From Roseitranquillus sp963709765 (GTDB lineage: Bacteria; Pseudomonadota; Alphaproteobacteria; Rhodobacterales; Rhodobacteraceae), in contig CAVPXL010000013.1 of NCBI GenBank assembly GCA_963709765.1, forward strand, positions 191,456 through 255,455: a stretch of 64,000 bases of DNA. Reading direction: 5' to 3'. The notes below the pieces were generated by a model. The model was not told the origin of the DNA. It did no database searches and saw only the letters and a list, made by a program, of their open reading frames with translations. The position numbers were made by a program, and so were the translations under genes. Below, one piece after another: positions 26,945-36,127 of the stretch. Each line of letters opens with the position of its first letter. Within the stretch, counting starts at the first letter, position 1.

Positions 26945-27460
26945 ATGGTGGCGAAGGTTCGGTGCGTGGGCGCGCTTGTGGCACTGGGTCTGCTGTCGGG
27001 CTGTGCCGCGGAAAACCCGCGCCTGCTGCACCTGCGTTCGAACACGCAGGGCCCCGACGAATTCGCGATCCTGCCCAACAAGCCGCTCCAACAGCCGCAG
27101 GACTATGCCGCGCTCCCCGAGCCGACACCGGGCGGCGCGAACCTCGCCGATCCAACGCCCGAGGCCGACGCCGTCGCCGCCCTGGGCGGCAATCCCGCGA
27201 CCCTCGGCCGCGGCGCCGATCCGGCCATCCTGGCCTATGCCGGCCGGTTCGGGACGGCGCCGGCGATCCGCTCGCAGCTCGCGACCGAAGACCTCGAGTT
27301 CCGGCGCCGCAACGACGGGCGCCTCCTGGAGCAGGTCTTCAACGTGAACGTCTACTTCGACGCCTACAGGCGGCAGTCCCTCGACCAGTACCGGGCGCTG
27401 GAACAGGCGCGGCGCGCCGGTATCCGGACCCCTGCCGCGCCGCCGGACCCCGACGCCTAG
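26945..27460 (+). CDS. DUF3035 outer-membrane lipoprotein (BamF-like)
   Basis: 171 residues. The lipobox is LGLLSGCAAE; the mature protein is proline-rich (DEFAILPNKPLQQPQDYAAL, EPTPGGANL) with a helical C-terminus. The family includes the Caulobacter BamF subunit of the beta-barrel assembly machine. The ATG at 26945 follows GGAGGGACGGGC. It lies between lspA and the M16 peptidase pair, a common order in Rhodobacterales. Confidence 0.85.
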   Translation: MVAKVRCVGALVALGLLSGCAAENPRLLHLRSNTQGPDEFAILPNKPLQQPQDYAALPEPTPGGANLADPTPEADAVAALGGNPATLGRGADPAILAYAGRFGTAPAIRSQLATEDLEFRRRNDGRLLEQVFNVNVYFDAYRRQSLDQYRALEQARRAGIRTPAAPPDPDA

Positions 27461-27586
27461 GCCGATCCCGGCGCCGGATCGGACCTGCGCGGCAGACCTG
27501 CTGTCACGCCCGCGTCAGAGCGTCTTGAATGCCGCGGCAAGGGGCGTAGCTTCACGACCAACACGCCGTTGCACGGGACACTTCAC

Positions 27587-28930
27587 ATGCTTCTTCGCCT
27601 CGCCGCCGCGCTTGTCATTGTTGCCCTGCCGCTGCAGGCCGCCGAGGTCAGCAGCTTCGACCTCGACAACGGGCTCGAGGTGGTCGTGATCGAGGATCAC
27701 AGGGCGCCGGTCGTCGTGCACATGGTCTGGTATCGCGTTGGCGCCGCAGACGAACCTGCCGGCCACTCGGGCATCGCGCATTTCCTGGAGCATCTGATGT
27801 TCAAGGGCACCGACGAACTGGAGGCCGGCGAGTTCAGCGAGGTGGTCGCGGCCAATGGCGGATCCGACAACGCGTTCACGTCATTCGACTACACAGCCTA
27901 TTTCCAGCGCGTCGCGGCGGACCGCCTCGAGCTGATGATGAAGATGGAAGCCGACCGGATGCGCGATCTCGACATCCGGGCCGACACGGTCGCGACCGAG
28001 CGCGACGTGGTGCTCGAGGAGCGCAACCAGCGCACCGACAACGACCCCGGTTCGATCTTCGGTGAACAGCGCAGCGCGGCGCAGTACCTGTCGCATCCCT
28101 ACGGGGTTCCGGTGATCGGGTGGCGCCACGAGATCGCGGCCCTGACGCTGGACGACGCGGTGGGCTTCTATCAGGAGCATTACGCGCCCAACAACGCAAT
28201 CCTCGTGGTCGCGGGCGACGTCGATCCTGCCGAGGTGCAGCGCCTCGCCGAGAAGCACTATGGTCCGCTCGACCCCAATCCGGCGCTGCGCCCCCGGGTT
28301 CGTCCGCAGGAGCCGCCGCAGCTCAGCGAACGGCACCTGACCTATCGCGATCCGCGCGTGGCACAGCCCTATGTGATCCGCACCTACCTCGCGCCGGAGC
28401 GCGACCCGGGCGATCAGACCGAGGCGGCCGCGCTCGTCATGCTCTCGGAATTGCTCGGAGGCTCGCCGACGACGTCGTATCTGGGCCGCCGCCTGCAATT
28501 CGACGACAAGGTGGCGCTGCACACCTCGGCCTTCTACAGCGGGCTGGCGGTGGATGACACGACCTTCGGCGTCGTCGTCGTGCCCGCGCCGGGGGTGACC
28601 CTTGAGGAGGGCGAGGCCGCGCTTGACACCGCGATCGCCGATTTCCTGGCAGAAGGCATCGACGATGCGCAGTTCGAGCGCGTGAAGATGCAGATCCGCG
28701 CCAGCGACATCTACGGCGACGACAACCTGCAGGCGCTCGCGCGGCGCTACGGGCAGGGGCTCGCCACCGGCCTGTCGATCGCGGATATCGAGGCCTGGCC
28801 CGGGATCCTCGACGCCGTCACCGAAGACGACGTCATCGCAGCCGCCCGGCGGGTCTTCGACCGGCGTCATTCGGTGACCGGATTCCTCTCCGCGCCCGAC
28901 GATTCCGAACCCGTCGAGGTGACGCAATGA
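27587..28930 (+). CDS. M16 family zinc peptidase (active subunit)
   Basis: 447 residues with a signal peptide (LRLAAALVIVALPLQA). The inverted zinc motif HFLEH is at about residues 65-69, with the downstream glutamate in ATERDVVLEERNQR. It should form the catalytic half of a two-chain periplasmic peptidase with the next gene, which overlaps it by ATGA. The target is probably a processed or misfolded envelope protein, which is inferred. Confidence 0.93.
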   Translation: MLLRLAAALVIVALPLQAAEVSSFDLDNGLEVVVIEDHRAPVVVHMVWYRVGAADEPAGHSGIAHFLEHLMFKGTDELEAGEFSEVVAANGGSDNAFTSFDYTAYFQRVAADRLELMMKMEADRMRDLDIRADTVATERDVVLEERNQRTDNDPGSIFGEQRSAAQYLSHPYGVPVIGWRHEIAALTLDDAVGFYQEHYAPNNAILVVAGDVDPAEVQRLAEKHYGPLDPNPALRPRVRPQEPPQLSERHLTYRDPRVAQPYVIRTYLAPERDPGDQTEAAALVMLSELLGGSPTTSYLGRRLQFDDKVALHTSAFYSGLAVDDTTFGVVVVPAPGVTLEEGEAALDTAIADFLAEGIDDAQFERVKMQIRASDIYGDDNLQALARRYGQGLATGLSIADIEAWPGILDAVTEDDVIAAARRVFDRRHSVTGFLSAPDDSEPVEVTQ

Positions 28931-30240
28931 TCCGCCTTGTCCTGCCGTTTCTCGCGGCCCTGATGCTGGCTCTGCCGGCCCGCGCCGCGGTGGACATCCA
29001 GGAGGTCACGTCCGAAGGGGGCGTAACCGCCTGGCTGGTGGAAGAGCATTCGTTGCCCTTCCTCGCGCTCGAGATCCGATTCCAGGGTGGCACCTCGCTC
29101 GACCCCGAGGGCAAGCGCGGCGCTGTGAACCTCATGGCTGCCCTTCTGGAAGAGGGCGCCGGCGAGCGCGACGCGCAGGAATTCGCGGCCGACCGCGAAG
29201 GCCTCGCCGCGAGCTTCGATTTCGACGCCTACGACGATGCGCTGTCCGTGTCGGCCCGGTTCCTCACCGAAAACCGCGACGAGGCGGTGGCGCTCCTGCG
29301 CGATGCGTTGACCCGTCCGCGCTTCGATCCCGACGCGGTTGAGCGGGTGCGACAGCAGGTCCTTTCGATCATCCGATCCGACGAACAGGATCCCGACGCC
29401 ATAGCCGCCGCGACGTTCGACCGTCTCGCCTTCGGAACGCATCCCTACGCAAGCGACCCGAACGGCACCATCGACAGCGTCGAGGCCCTGTCGCGCGATG
29501 ATATCGTTGCGGCTCACGCAGGCACCATGACCCGCGATCGCCTCTATGTCTCGGCGGTGGGCGACATCACCCCCGACGCCCTTCGCTCGCTGCTCGACGA
29601 ACTCTTCGCCGACCTGCCCGAAAGCGGCGCGCAGATGCCAGACGACGCGCCGTTCCTGCTGGAGGGGGGCGCGACGGTCGTCGACTTCGACACCCCGCAA
29701 TCGGTGGCGCGGTTCGGCCATGAGGGGATTGCGCGCGACGATCCGGATTTCTTCGCGGCCTTCGTGGTCAACCAGATCTTCGGCGACCCGGGGTTCGGCA
29801 GTCGCCTGACCGAGGAGGTGCGGGTGAAGCGCGGCCTGACCTACGGCATCGGCACCTACCTCGTGAACCAGGATCACGCTGATTACGTGCTGGGTCAGGT
29901 CTCGTCACAGAACGACCGCATGGCCGAGACGGTCGGGGTCGTCCGGGACGAATGGCGGCGCCTCGCGGACAAGGGCGTCACCGAAGAGGAGCTGGAGGCC
30001 GCCAAGACCTACCTTACCGGTGCCTATCCGCTGCGCTTCGACGGCAACGGACCCATCGCCCGGATCCTCGTCGGCATGCAGATGGAGGGCCTGCCGATGG
30101 ACTACGTCAACACCCGTAACGACAAGGTCCGCGCGGTGACTCTGGACGACGCCAACCGGGTCGCGGCCGAACTCTACGCGCCCGGATCGCTGCATTTCGT
30201 GGTCGTCGGCCGGCCGGACGGACTCGCCGCGTCGAACTAG
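28927..30240 (+). CDS. M16 family peptidase-like protein lacking the zinc site
   Basis: 437 residues with a signal peptide (VLPFLAALMLALPARA). At the position of HxxEH it has MAALLEEGAG, so zinc cannot be bound. The substrate-positioning Arg/Tyr pair is kept (KRGLTYGIGTYL). This matches the non-catalytic partner of bacterial heterodimeric M16 peptidases. It is translationally coupled to the active subunit. Confidence 0.92.
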   Translation: MIRLVLPFLAALMLALPARAAVDIQEVTSEGGVTAWLVEEHSLPFLALEIRFQGGTSLDPEGKRGAVNLMAALLEEGAGERDAQEFAADREGLAASFDFDAYDDALSVSARFLTENRDEAVALLRDALTRPRFDPDAVERVRQQVLSIIRSDEQDPDAIAAATFDRLAFGTHPYASDPNGTIDSVEALSRDDIVAAHAGTMTRDRLYVSAVGDITPDALRSLLDELFADLPESGAQMPDDAPFLLEGGATVVDFDTPQSVARFGHEGIARDDPDFFAAFVVNQIFGDPGFGSRLTEEVRVKRGLTYGIGTYLVNQDHADYVLGQVSSQNDRMAETVGVVRDEWRRLADKGVTEEELEAAKTYLTGAYPLRFDGNGPIARILVGMQMEGLPMDYVNTRNDKVRAVTLDDANRVAAELYAPGSLHFVVVGRPDGLAASN

Positions 30241-30253
30241 CGCCACGCGCCCC

Positions 30254-32992
30254 TCATTCGGCGGCGACAGGTGCGCCCGCTGGTTCGACGCGCACCGCGC
30301 AGAACTTGAACTCCGGGATCTTGCCGAACGGATCGATCGCCGGGTTCGTCAGCAGGTTTGCCGCCGCTTCCACATAGGCGAACGGCAGAAAGACCATGCC
30401 CGGCGCCACCGCGCGGTCGGCGCGCGCCATCAGCTCGATCGTCCCGCGTCGCGATGTCAGCCTGACCCGCCCGCCCGGCTCGACGCCCATTTGGCGCAGC
30501 GTCCCCGGATGCAGCGCGCAGACCGCCTGCGGCTCCAGAGCGTCGAGCACGGCCGAGCGCCGCGACATCGACCCGGTGTGCCAATGCTCGAGCTGCCGGC
30601 CCGTGGTCAGCACGAACGGATAGTCCGCGTCGGGCGGCTCGTCGGGCGGCACGATGTCGGCCGGAGCGAAGCGCGCGCGTCCCGAGGGCCGCGGAAACCC
30701 GTCGCCAAAGACGATCGACTGACCCGGATCCTCGGGCGAAAGGGACGGGTAGGTCACCGCGCCCTCCGCCTCCAGACGATCCCACGTGATGTTGGCCAGC
30801 GACGGCATCAGCGTCGTCATCTCCGCGAAGACGTCGCGCGGGTGCTCGTAACGCCAGCCGAGCCCCAGCCGGTTCGCCAGCGCCGTCGTGATCGCCCAAT
30901 CCTCGCGCGCTTCGCCCGGTGGCGCGACGGCTGGCCGGCCCATCTGCACCTGGCGATTGGTGTTGGTCACCGTGCCGGACTTTTCGAAGAACGCGCTCGC
31001 CGGAAGGATCACGTCGGCAAACATCGCCGTCTCGGTCAGAAAGATGTCCTGCACGACCAGATGGTCCAGCCGGGCCAGGGCCGCGCGCGCATGGTTCAGG
31101 TCGGGGTCCGACATGGCCGGATTCTCGCCCTGAACGTACATCGCCGTGATCTCGTCGCGATGCACCGCGTCGAGGATTTCGGTCACCGTCAGACCCGGCG
31201 TCGCGTCGATTTCCGCTCCCCAGACCGCCGCCGCCGCTGCCCGCGCCGCGTCGTTGCCGACCGGGCGGTAGTCGGGCAGCACCATCGGGATCAGCCCCGC
31301 GTCGCTCGCCCCCTGCACGTTGTTCTGGCCGCGCAGGGGGTGCAGGCCGGTTCCCGGCCGCCCCACATGCCCGCACATCAGCGCCAGATCGATGAGGCAG
31401 CGCGCATTGTCGGTGCCGTGGACATGCTGGCTGACGCCCATTCCCCAGAAAATCATGCCCGCCCGCGCGGTCGCGAAGGTCCGGGCGACGACGCGGATCG
31501 TCTCGGCGTCGATGCCGCAATGATCGGCCATGACCTCGGGCGCGAAACCCCGGACATGGTCGCGCAGGGCCTCCCAGCCCTCGGTGTAGCCCTCGATGTA
31601 TTGCCGGTCGACCAGCCCCTCCTCGGCGATGACGTGCATGATCGCATTGAGGAGCGACACGTCCGCGCCCGGCCGGAACTGCAACATGTGCTTGGCGTGG
31701 CGGCGCAGCGCCTGGCCGCGCGGGTCCATCACGATGAGCTGCCCGCCGCGCTTGGCGAACTGCTTGAAGAAGGTCGCGGCGACGGGGTGGTTCTCCACCG
31801 GGTTGGCGCCGATGACGATGGCGACGTCGGCATTCTCGATCTCGTTGAAGGTCGCGGTGACGGCGCCCGAGCCCACGTTCTCCATCAGCGCCGCGACCGA
31901 GGAGGCGTGGCAAAGCCGCGTGCAATGGTCGAGGTTGTTGTGTCCGAAGCCCTGCCGGATCAGCCGCTGGAAGAGGTAGGCCTCCTCGTTCGTGCACTTG
32001 GCCGAGCCGAAACCCGCCACCTTGCGACCTCCCGCCCGGCGCAAACCGTCGGCCGCAGCGTCAAGCGCCTCGTCCCAGCTCGCCTCGCGGAAATGGGTCA
32101 GCGGGTTCGCGGGGTCGACATCCATCTTCTTGGCCGCGCCGCCGCGCCGGATCAGCGGCTTCGTCAGACGGTGCGGATGGTGGGCATAGTCGGTGCCGAA
32201 CCGTCCCTTCACGCAAAGCCGCCCTTCGTTGGAAGGCCCCGGCACGCCGTCGACCGTCCGGATGCGCCCGTCCTTGACCTTGACCGACACCTGGCAGCCG
32301 ACACCGCAGAACGGACAGACCGTGCGCGTCTCGGTATCCCACCCTGCGCTGTCGCCCAGCGCCGCCTTCTCCATCAGCGCGCCGGTCGGGCAGGCCTGGA
32401 CGCATTCGCCGCAGGCGACGCAGGTCGAGGCACCCATCGGATCGTCCTGATCGAAGACGGGCAGGGCGGCGTGGCCGCGGTAGGCCATGCCGATCACGTC
32501 GTTGACCTGCACCTCGCGGCAGGCCCGGACGCAGAGGTTGCACTGGATGCAGGCGTCGAGGTTCACCGCCATCGCAGGGTGGCTGACGTCGGGTGTCGGC
32601 GCGGAATCGCGCGGAAACCGGCTGTCGCTGATGCCCGTCCGCTCGGCCATGTCCCAGAAATGCGAGGACCGGTCGTGCGCGCTCTCGCGCGGCGGCTGGT
32701 CGGCGGCCAGCATCTCGATCACGAGGCGCCGGGCGGTGGTGGCGCGGGCGGTTTCGGTGCGCACGTCCATGCCGTGCGTCGGCTGGCGGATGCACGACGC
32801 GGCGAGGGTGCGCTCGCCGGCCACCTCCACCATGCAGGCGCGGCAATTGCCGTCGGGCCGGTAGCCCGGCCAGGGCTTGTGGCAGAGATGCGGGATGGTG
32901 GTGCCCTCGCGGCGGGCCACCTCCCAGATCGTCTCCCCGGGGCGGGCGGTGACGTCGCGACCGTCGAGCGTGAAGCGGATTTCGTCTGTCAT
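30254..32992 (-). CDS. Formate dehydrogenase alpha subunit (Mo-bisPGD, cysteine type), standalone
   Basis: 912 residues. N-terminal [2Fe-2S] ligands (HLCHKPWPG, NCRACMVE), two ferredoxin-type [4Fe-4S] clusters (CIQCNLCVRACREV, CVACGECVQACP), the proximal cluster of the molybdopterin domain (CPFCGVGC) and the active-site region DHCTRLCHASSVAALME, where Cys replaces selenocysteine. The architecture matches FdsA/FdhF. No FdsB, FdsG or FdsD partner genes are adjacent, so the electron acceptor is unclear. It is convergent with the M16 pair and divergent from the saccharopine genes. The ribosome binding site is weak. Confidence 0.9.
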   Translation of the reverse strand: MTDEIRFTLDGRDVTARPGETIWEVARREGTTIPHLCHKPWPGYRPDGNCRACMVEVAGERTLAASCIRQPTHGMDVRTETARATTARRLVIEMLAADQPPRESAHDRSSHFWDMAERTGISDSRFPRDSAPTPDVSHPAMAVNLDACIQCNLCVRACREVQVNDVIGMAYRGHAALPVFDQDDPMGASTCVACGECVQACPTGALMEKAALGDSAGWDTETRTVCPFCGVGCQVSVKVKDGRIRTVDGVPGPSNEGRLCVKGRFGTDYAHHPHRLTKPLIRRGGAAKKMDVDPANPLTHFREASWDEALDAAADGLRRAGGRKVAGFGSAKCTNEEAYLFQRLIRQGFGHNNLDHCTRLCHASSVAALMENVGSGAVTATFNEIENADVAIVIGANPVENHPVAATFFKQFAKRGGQLIVMDPRGQALRRHAKHMLQFRPGADVSLLNAIMHVIAEEGLVDRQYIEGYTEGWEALRDHVRGFAPEVMADHCGIDAETIRVVARTFATARAGMIFWGMGVSQHVHGTDNARCLIDLALMCGHVGRPGTGLHPLRGQNNVQGASDAGLIPMVLPDYRPVGNDAARAAAAAVWGAEIDATPGLTVTEILDAVHRDEITAMYVQGENPAMSDPDLNHARAALARLDHLVVQDIFLTETAMFADVILPASAFFEKSGTVTNTNRQVQMGRPAVAPPGEAREDWAITTALANRLGLGWRYEHPRDVFAEMTTLMPSLANITWDRLEAEGAVTYPSLSPEDPGQSIVFGDGFPRPSGRARFAPADIVPPDEPPDADYPFVLTTGRQLEHWHTGSMSRRSAVLDALEPQAVCALHPGTLRQMGVEPGGRVRLTSRRGTIELMARADRAVAPGMVFLPFAYVEAAANLLTNPAIDPFGKIPEFKFCAVRVEPAGAPVAAE

Positions 32993-33089
32993 GGGATCGA
33001 GCCTAGCGGCTGGTTCGATCCCTGACGAGGCGAGAGGCGTCGCACCAGGGACAATTGCGACGCTTTCGCCGATCGGTTAGGCGAAGCAC

Positions 33090-34151
33090 ATGGAGCATGT
33101 CTGGGTGAGGGCCGAAGAGCGGCCGAACGAAGCGCGGGTCGGACTGACCCCCGAGGGTGTTGCGGCGCTTTCAGCGGCCGGGTTCCGCGTCACGGTCGAG
33201 GAGAGCGCCGAGCGGGCGCTGCCGATCGCGCCGTATCGCGATGCGGGGGCCGCCGTCGCTCCGGCCGGTGCCTGGCGCGGCGCGCCCGCGGACGCCTGGA
33301 TCTTCGGGCTGAAGGAGTTGCCCGACGACGGGACGCCGCTTGCCCATCGCCACATCATGTTCGGCCACGCCTACAAGGGGCAGGAGGCCGGACAGCGGCT
33401 GCTCGCGCGGTTCCGCGCAGGTGGCGGCACGCTCTGCGATCTCGAATATCTGGTCGACACGTCCGGGCGCCGGGTCGCGGCTTTCGGCTACTGGGCAGGC
33501 TATGCGGGGGCGGCGATGTCGCTCCTCTGCCTGGCAGCGCAGCGGCGCGGCGCGCCGGTGGGTGCGATGACGATGCAGCACGACGCCAGGGCGTTGCAGG
33601 CCCGCGTCGCCGAGGCGCTGTTGGAGGCGCCCGGCGCGCCGCCGACCGCGCTGGTGATCGGCGCGCTGGGCCGCGTCGGATCCGGCGCGACGGACTTCCT
33701 GACGAGCGTCGGCATCGCGCCGACACGCTGGGACATGGCCGAAACCGCCCATGGCGGTCCGTTCCCCGAAGTCCTCGCCCACGAGGTCTTTCTCAACTGC
33801 ATTCTCGCCGGGCCGGGCACGCCGGTCTTCGTGCCCCGCGATGCGGGCGTCCGGCCGCGCGCGCTGCGGGTGATCGGCGACATCGCCTGCGACCCGGGCT
33901 CCGACTTCTCGCCCGTTCCGGTCTACGACCGCGTGACGACGTGGGACGCGCCGGCGCTGCGGGTCCATGACGATCCGCCGCTCGACGTCATGGCGATCGA
34001 CAACCTGCCGTCGCTGCTTCCGCGCGAGGCATCCGAGGATTTCGCGGCGCAGCTTCTGCCGCATCTGCTTGCGCTGGGGAGCGATCCCGACGGCGTCTGG
34101 GCGCGGGCCCACGAACAATTCCGCCTGCATAGCGAGGGAGTCGAGGCATGA
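33090..34151 (+). CDS. Saccharopine dehydrogenase, NAD+ L-lysine-forming type (LYS1-like)
   Basis: 353 residues of the alanine-dehydrogenase/saccharopine-dehydrogenase fold: WVRAEERPNEARVGLTPEGV at the N-terminus, FGHAYKGQEAG, and a Rossmann segment ALVIGALGRVGSGATDFL. In yeast this enzyme interconverts saccharopine and lysine plus 2-oxoglutarate. The next gene overlaps by ATGA and encodes the glutamate-forming partner, so the pair probably runs lysine through saccharopine. Confidence 0.85.
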   Translation: MEHVWVRAEERPNEARVGLTPEGVAALSAAGFRVTVEESAERALPIAPYRDAGAAVAPAGAWRGAPADAWIFGLKELPDDGTPLAHRHIMFGHAYKGQEAGQRLLARFRAGGGTLCDLEYLVDTSGRRVAAFGYWAGYAGAAMSLLCLAAQRRGAPVGAMTMQHDARALQARVAEALLEAPGAPPTALVIGALGRVGSGATDFLTSVGIAPTRWDMAETAHGGPFPEVLAHEVFLNCILAGPGTPVFVPRDAGVRPRALRVIGDIACDPGSDFSPVPVYDRVTTWDAPALRVHDDPPLDVMAIDNLPSLLPREASEDFAAQLLPHLLALGSDPDGVWARAHEQFRLHSEGVEA

Positions 34152-35299
34152 TCCACTGGTGCGGCACGGGCCTGAGCGCGATCCCCGGCCTTCGGCGTCT
34201 GATCGAGAACGGCCACGACGTCACCGTCTGGAACCGGACCGTCGAAAAGGCCCGCGCGGCGGTCGGCGATCTCACCGACCGGATCGAGCGCTACGACGAG
34301 GATGCCCTGTCGGCGCGGCTCGCCGCGGGGGATGTCGTGATCTCGATGCTGCCGGCGGACCGGCACGTCCCGCTGGCGAAGATCTGTATCGACGCGCGCG
34401 CCCATTTCGTCTCGTCGAGTTACATCTCGCCGCAGATGGCCGGGTTGCACGACGCGGCGCTGGAGGCCGGCGTGGCGCTGGTGAACGAGGTCGGGCTCGA
34501 CCCGGGCATCGACCACCTGATGGCCCACGACCTGATCGCGCGCTACCGCGCCTCCGAGGCGTTCGACAAGCGCAACGATCTGTCGTTCCTCAGCTATTGC
34601 GGTGGCGTGCCGAAGACGCCGAACGATTTCCGCTACAAGTTCTCGTGGTCGCCGCTCGGGGTGCTGCGCGCCCTGCGCTCGCCGTCGTCGTCGATCCGCG
34701 ATTTCACCGAGCTCGACGCGGCGCGCCCGTGGGTCGCGCTGTCCACCTACGAGGCGCCGCTGCCCGAGCCCGAGACGTTCGAGGTCTATCCCAACCGCAA
34801 CTCGCTGCCCTTCATGGAGCAGTACGACTTCGACCCCGGCTGGCGCGTGCGCGACTTCGTGCGGGGCACCCTGCGTCTCGAAGGCTGGTCCGAGGCGTGG
34901 GCCCCGGTCTTCAAGGAGATCGACGACCTCAAGGGCGCTGCCGGAGAGGCCCGTCTGGTCGAAATGGCCGACGAGATGTGGTCGCAACATGCCTACGCCG
35001 AGGGCGAGGCCGACCGCGTGGTCCTCGTCGTCGATCTGTCGGCGGAGCATGACTACGACACAGTCTGGCACGAGACATGGGTCCTCGATGCGCAGGGAGA
35101 CGAGCGCGGCAGCGCCATGGCCCGCCTTGTCTCGATCCCCGTCGCGCTCGCGGTCGAGGCGGCGCAGGCCGGAAAGCTGCCGGCGGGCGTGCAGGCCGCC
35201 CCCTCCGACCCGGCGATCGTCGCCGAGTGGCTCGATCGCATCGCCGGCGAGGCGCAACACATGGCCCGCGTCGATCGGAGTGGCGAAGTCCCGGCCTGA
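34148..35299 (+). CDS. Saccharopine dehydrogenase, L-glutamate-forming type (LYS9-like)
   Basis: 383 residues. The start MIHWCGTGLSAIPGLRRLIE replaces the usual glycine-rich loop. DVVISMLPADRHVPLAKIC, LVNEVGLDPGIDHLMAHD and LSYCGGVPKTPNDFRYKFSW are hallmarks of saccharopine reductase. Together with the upstream LYS1-like protein it would give 2-aminoadipate semialdehyde and glutamate from saccharopine. No aminoadipate semialdehyde dehydrogenase is adjacent. Confidence 0.87.
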   Translation: MIHWCGTGLSAIPGLRRLIENGHDVTVWNRTVEKARAAVGDLTDRIERYDEDALSARLAAGDVVISMLPADRHVPLAKICIDARAHFVSSSYISPQMAGLHDAALEAGVALVNEVGLDPGIDHLMAHDLIARYRASEAFDKRNDLSFLSYCGGVPKTPNDFRYKFSWSPLGVLRALRSPSSSIRDFTELDAARPWVALSTYEAPLPEPETFEVYPNRNSLPFMEQYDFDPGWRVRDFVRGTLRLEGWSEAWAPVFKEIDDLKGAAGEARLVEMADEMWSQHAYAEGEADRVVLVVDLSAEHDYDTVWHETWVLDAQGDERGSAMARLVSIPVALAVEAAQAGKLPAGVQAAPSDPAIVAEWLDRIAGEAQHMARVDRSGEVPA

Positions 35300-35315
35300 C
35301 GGCCCGGCGGGCGCC

Positions 35316-36047
35316 TTACCGGAACAGCCGGTAATAGGCCCAGTTCGGCAGGAACGCCCCGGCGCGGAAGGCCGAGCCGAGCACCCCGGGAAACACCCGC
35401 GACAGCGCGTCGGTGTTCATCAGCGCGAACATCTCCCGCGCGGCCTGTTCCGGCTCCATGATGCCCGGCATCCTGAAGTCGTTCTTGTCCGTCAGCCGCG
35501 TCCGGATGAAGCCGGGATTGGCCACCTGCACCTGGATCCCCGTCCCCCTGAGGTCGGCGTGCATCGATTCGCCCAGATTGATGATCGCGGCCTTCGACGC
35601 CGCATAGCCGATCGCGCCGGGCAGGCCGCGAAAGCCCGCGAACGAGCCGGTCAGCACGATGTGACCCCGGTCGCGCGTCACCATCCTGGGCACCACATGG
35701 CCGAGCACCCGCACGCAGCCCATGAAGTTCACGTCGCAGGTCGCCTCGACCTTCTCGGCATCCCATTCGCGCGCGCTCATCGGCCAGTAGAGCCCGGCGA
35801 GCCAGATCAGCCCGTCGATGTCGCCGACCTTCTCCGCGGCCCGCGCCACGGCGCCGGAATCGGTCACGTCGACCGGCACCACCTCCGCATTGCCCGGCAA
35901 CTCGCCCGCCAGCTCGTCGAGGCGCCCCTCGTCACGGGCGCTGATCACCAGATCGGCGCCGACCCGGCTCAGCTGCTTGGCCAGCGCGCGGCCCAGCCCC
36001 TCCGACGCACCCACCAGCCAGTACCGCTTGCCCTGCCAGTCCCTCAT
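35316..36047 (-). CDS. Short-chain dehydrogenase/reductase
   Basis: 243 residues. The NAD(P)-binding motif is YWLVGASEGLGRALA, and the catalytic Ser and Tyr-x-x-x-Lys are in GSFAGFRGLPGAIGYAASKA. GGGGGAGAG precedes the ATG. It is the last gene of a minus-strand set with DUF1365 and the FAD oxidoreductase. In Rhodobacter an SDR of this kind belongs to the RpoE-ChrR singlet-oxygen regulon, so the same is inferred here. Confidence 0.85.
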   Translation of the reverse strand: MRDWQGKRYWLVGASEGLGRALAKQLSRVGADLVISARDEGRLDELAGELPGNAEVVPVDVTDSGAVARAAEKVGDIDGLIWLAGLYWPMSAREWDAEKVEATCDVNFMGCVRVLGHVVPRMVTRDRGHIVLTGSFAGFRGLPGAIGYAASKAAIINLGESMHADLRGTGIQVQVANPGFIRTRLTDKNDFRMPGIMEPEQAAREMFALMNTDALSRVFPGVLGSAFRAGAFLPNWAYYRLFR

Positions 36048-36127
36048 CCGCTCTCCCCCAATTCTGCGCCTGATCGAAACATGGCCACCGCGCCGGTGGC
36101 AACCCGCCTCGCCAGGCGCCACTTGCC

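Noticed and set aside
26924..26945. Upstream GTG start for the DUF3035 lipoprotein
   Set aside because: It would place charged residues before the signal peptide; the ATG at 26945 has a good ribosome binding site and a normal lipoprotein signal.
30491..33025. An 844-codon open frame antisense to the formate dehydrogenase
   Set aside because: Low-complexity Arg/His/Asp-rich translation with no motif; the formate dehydrogenase on the other strand is unambiguous.
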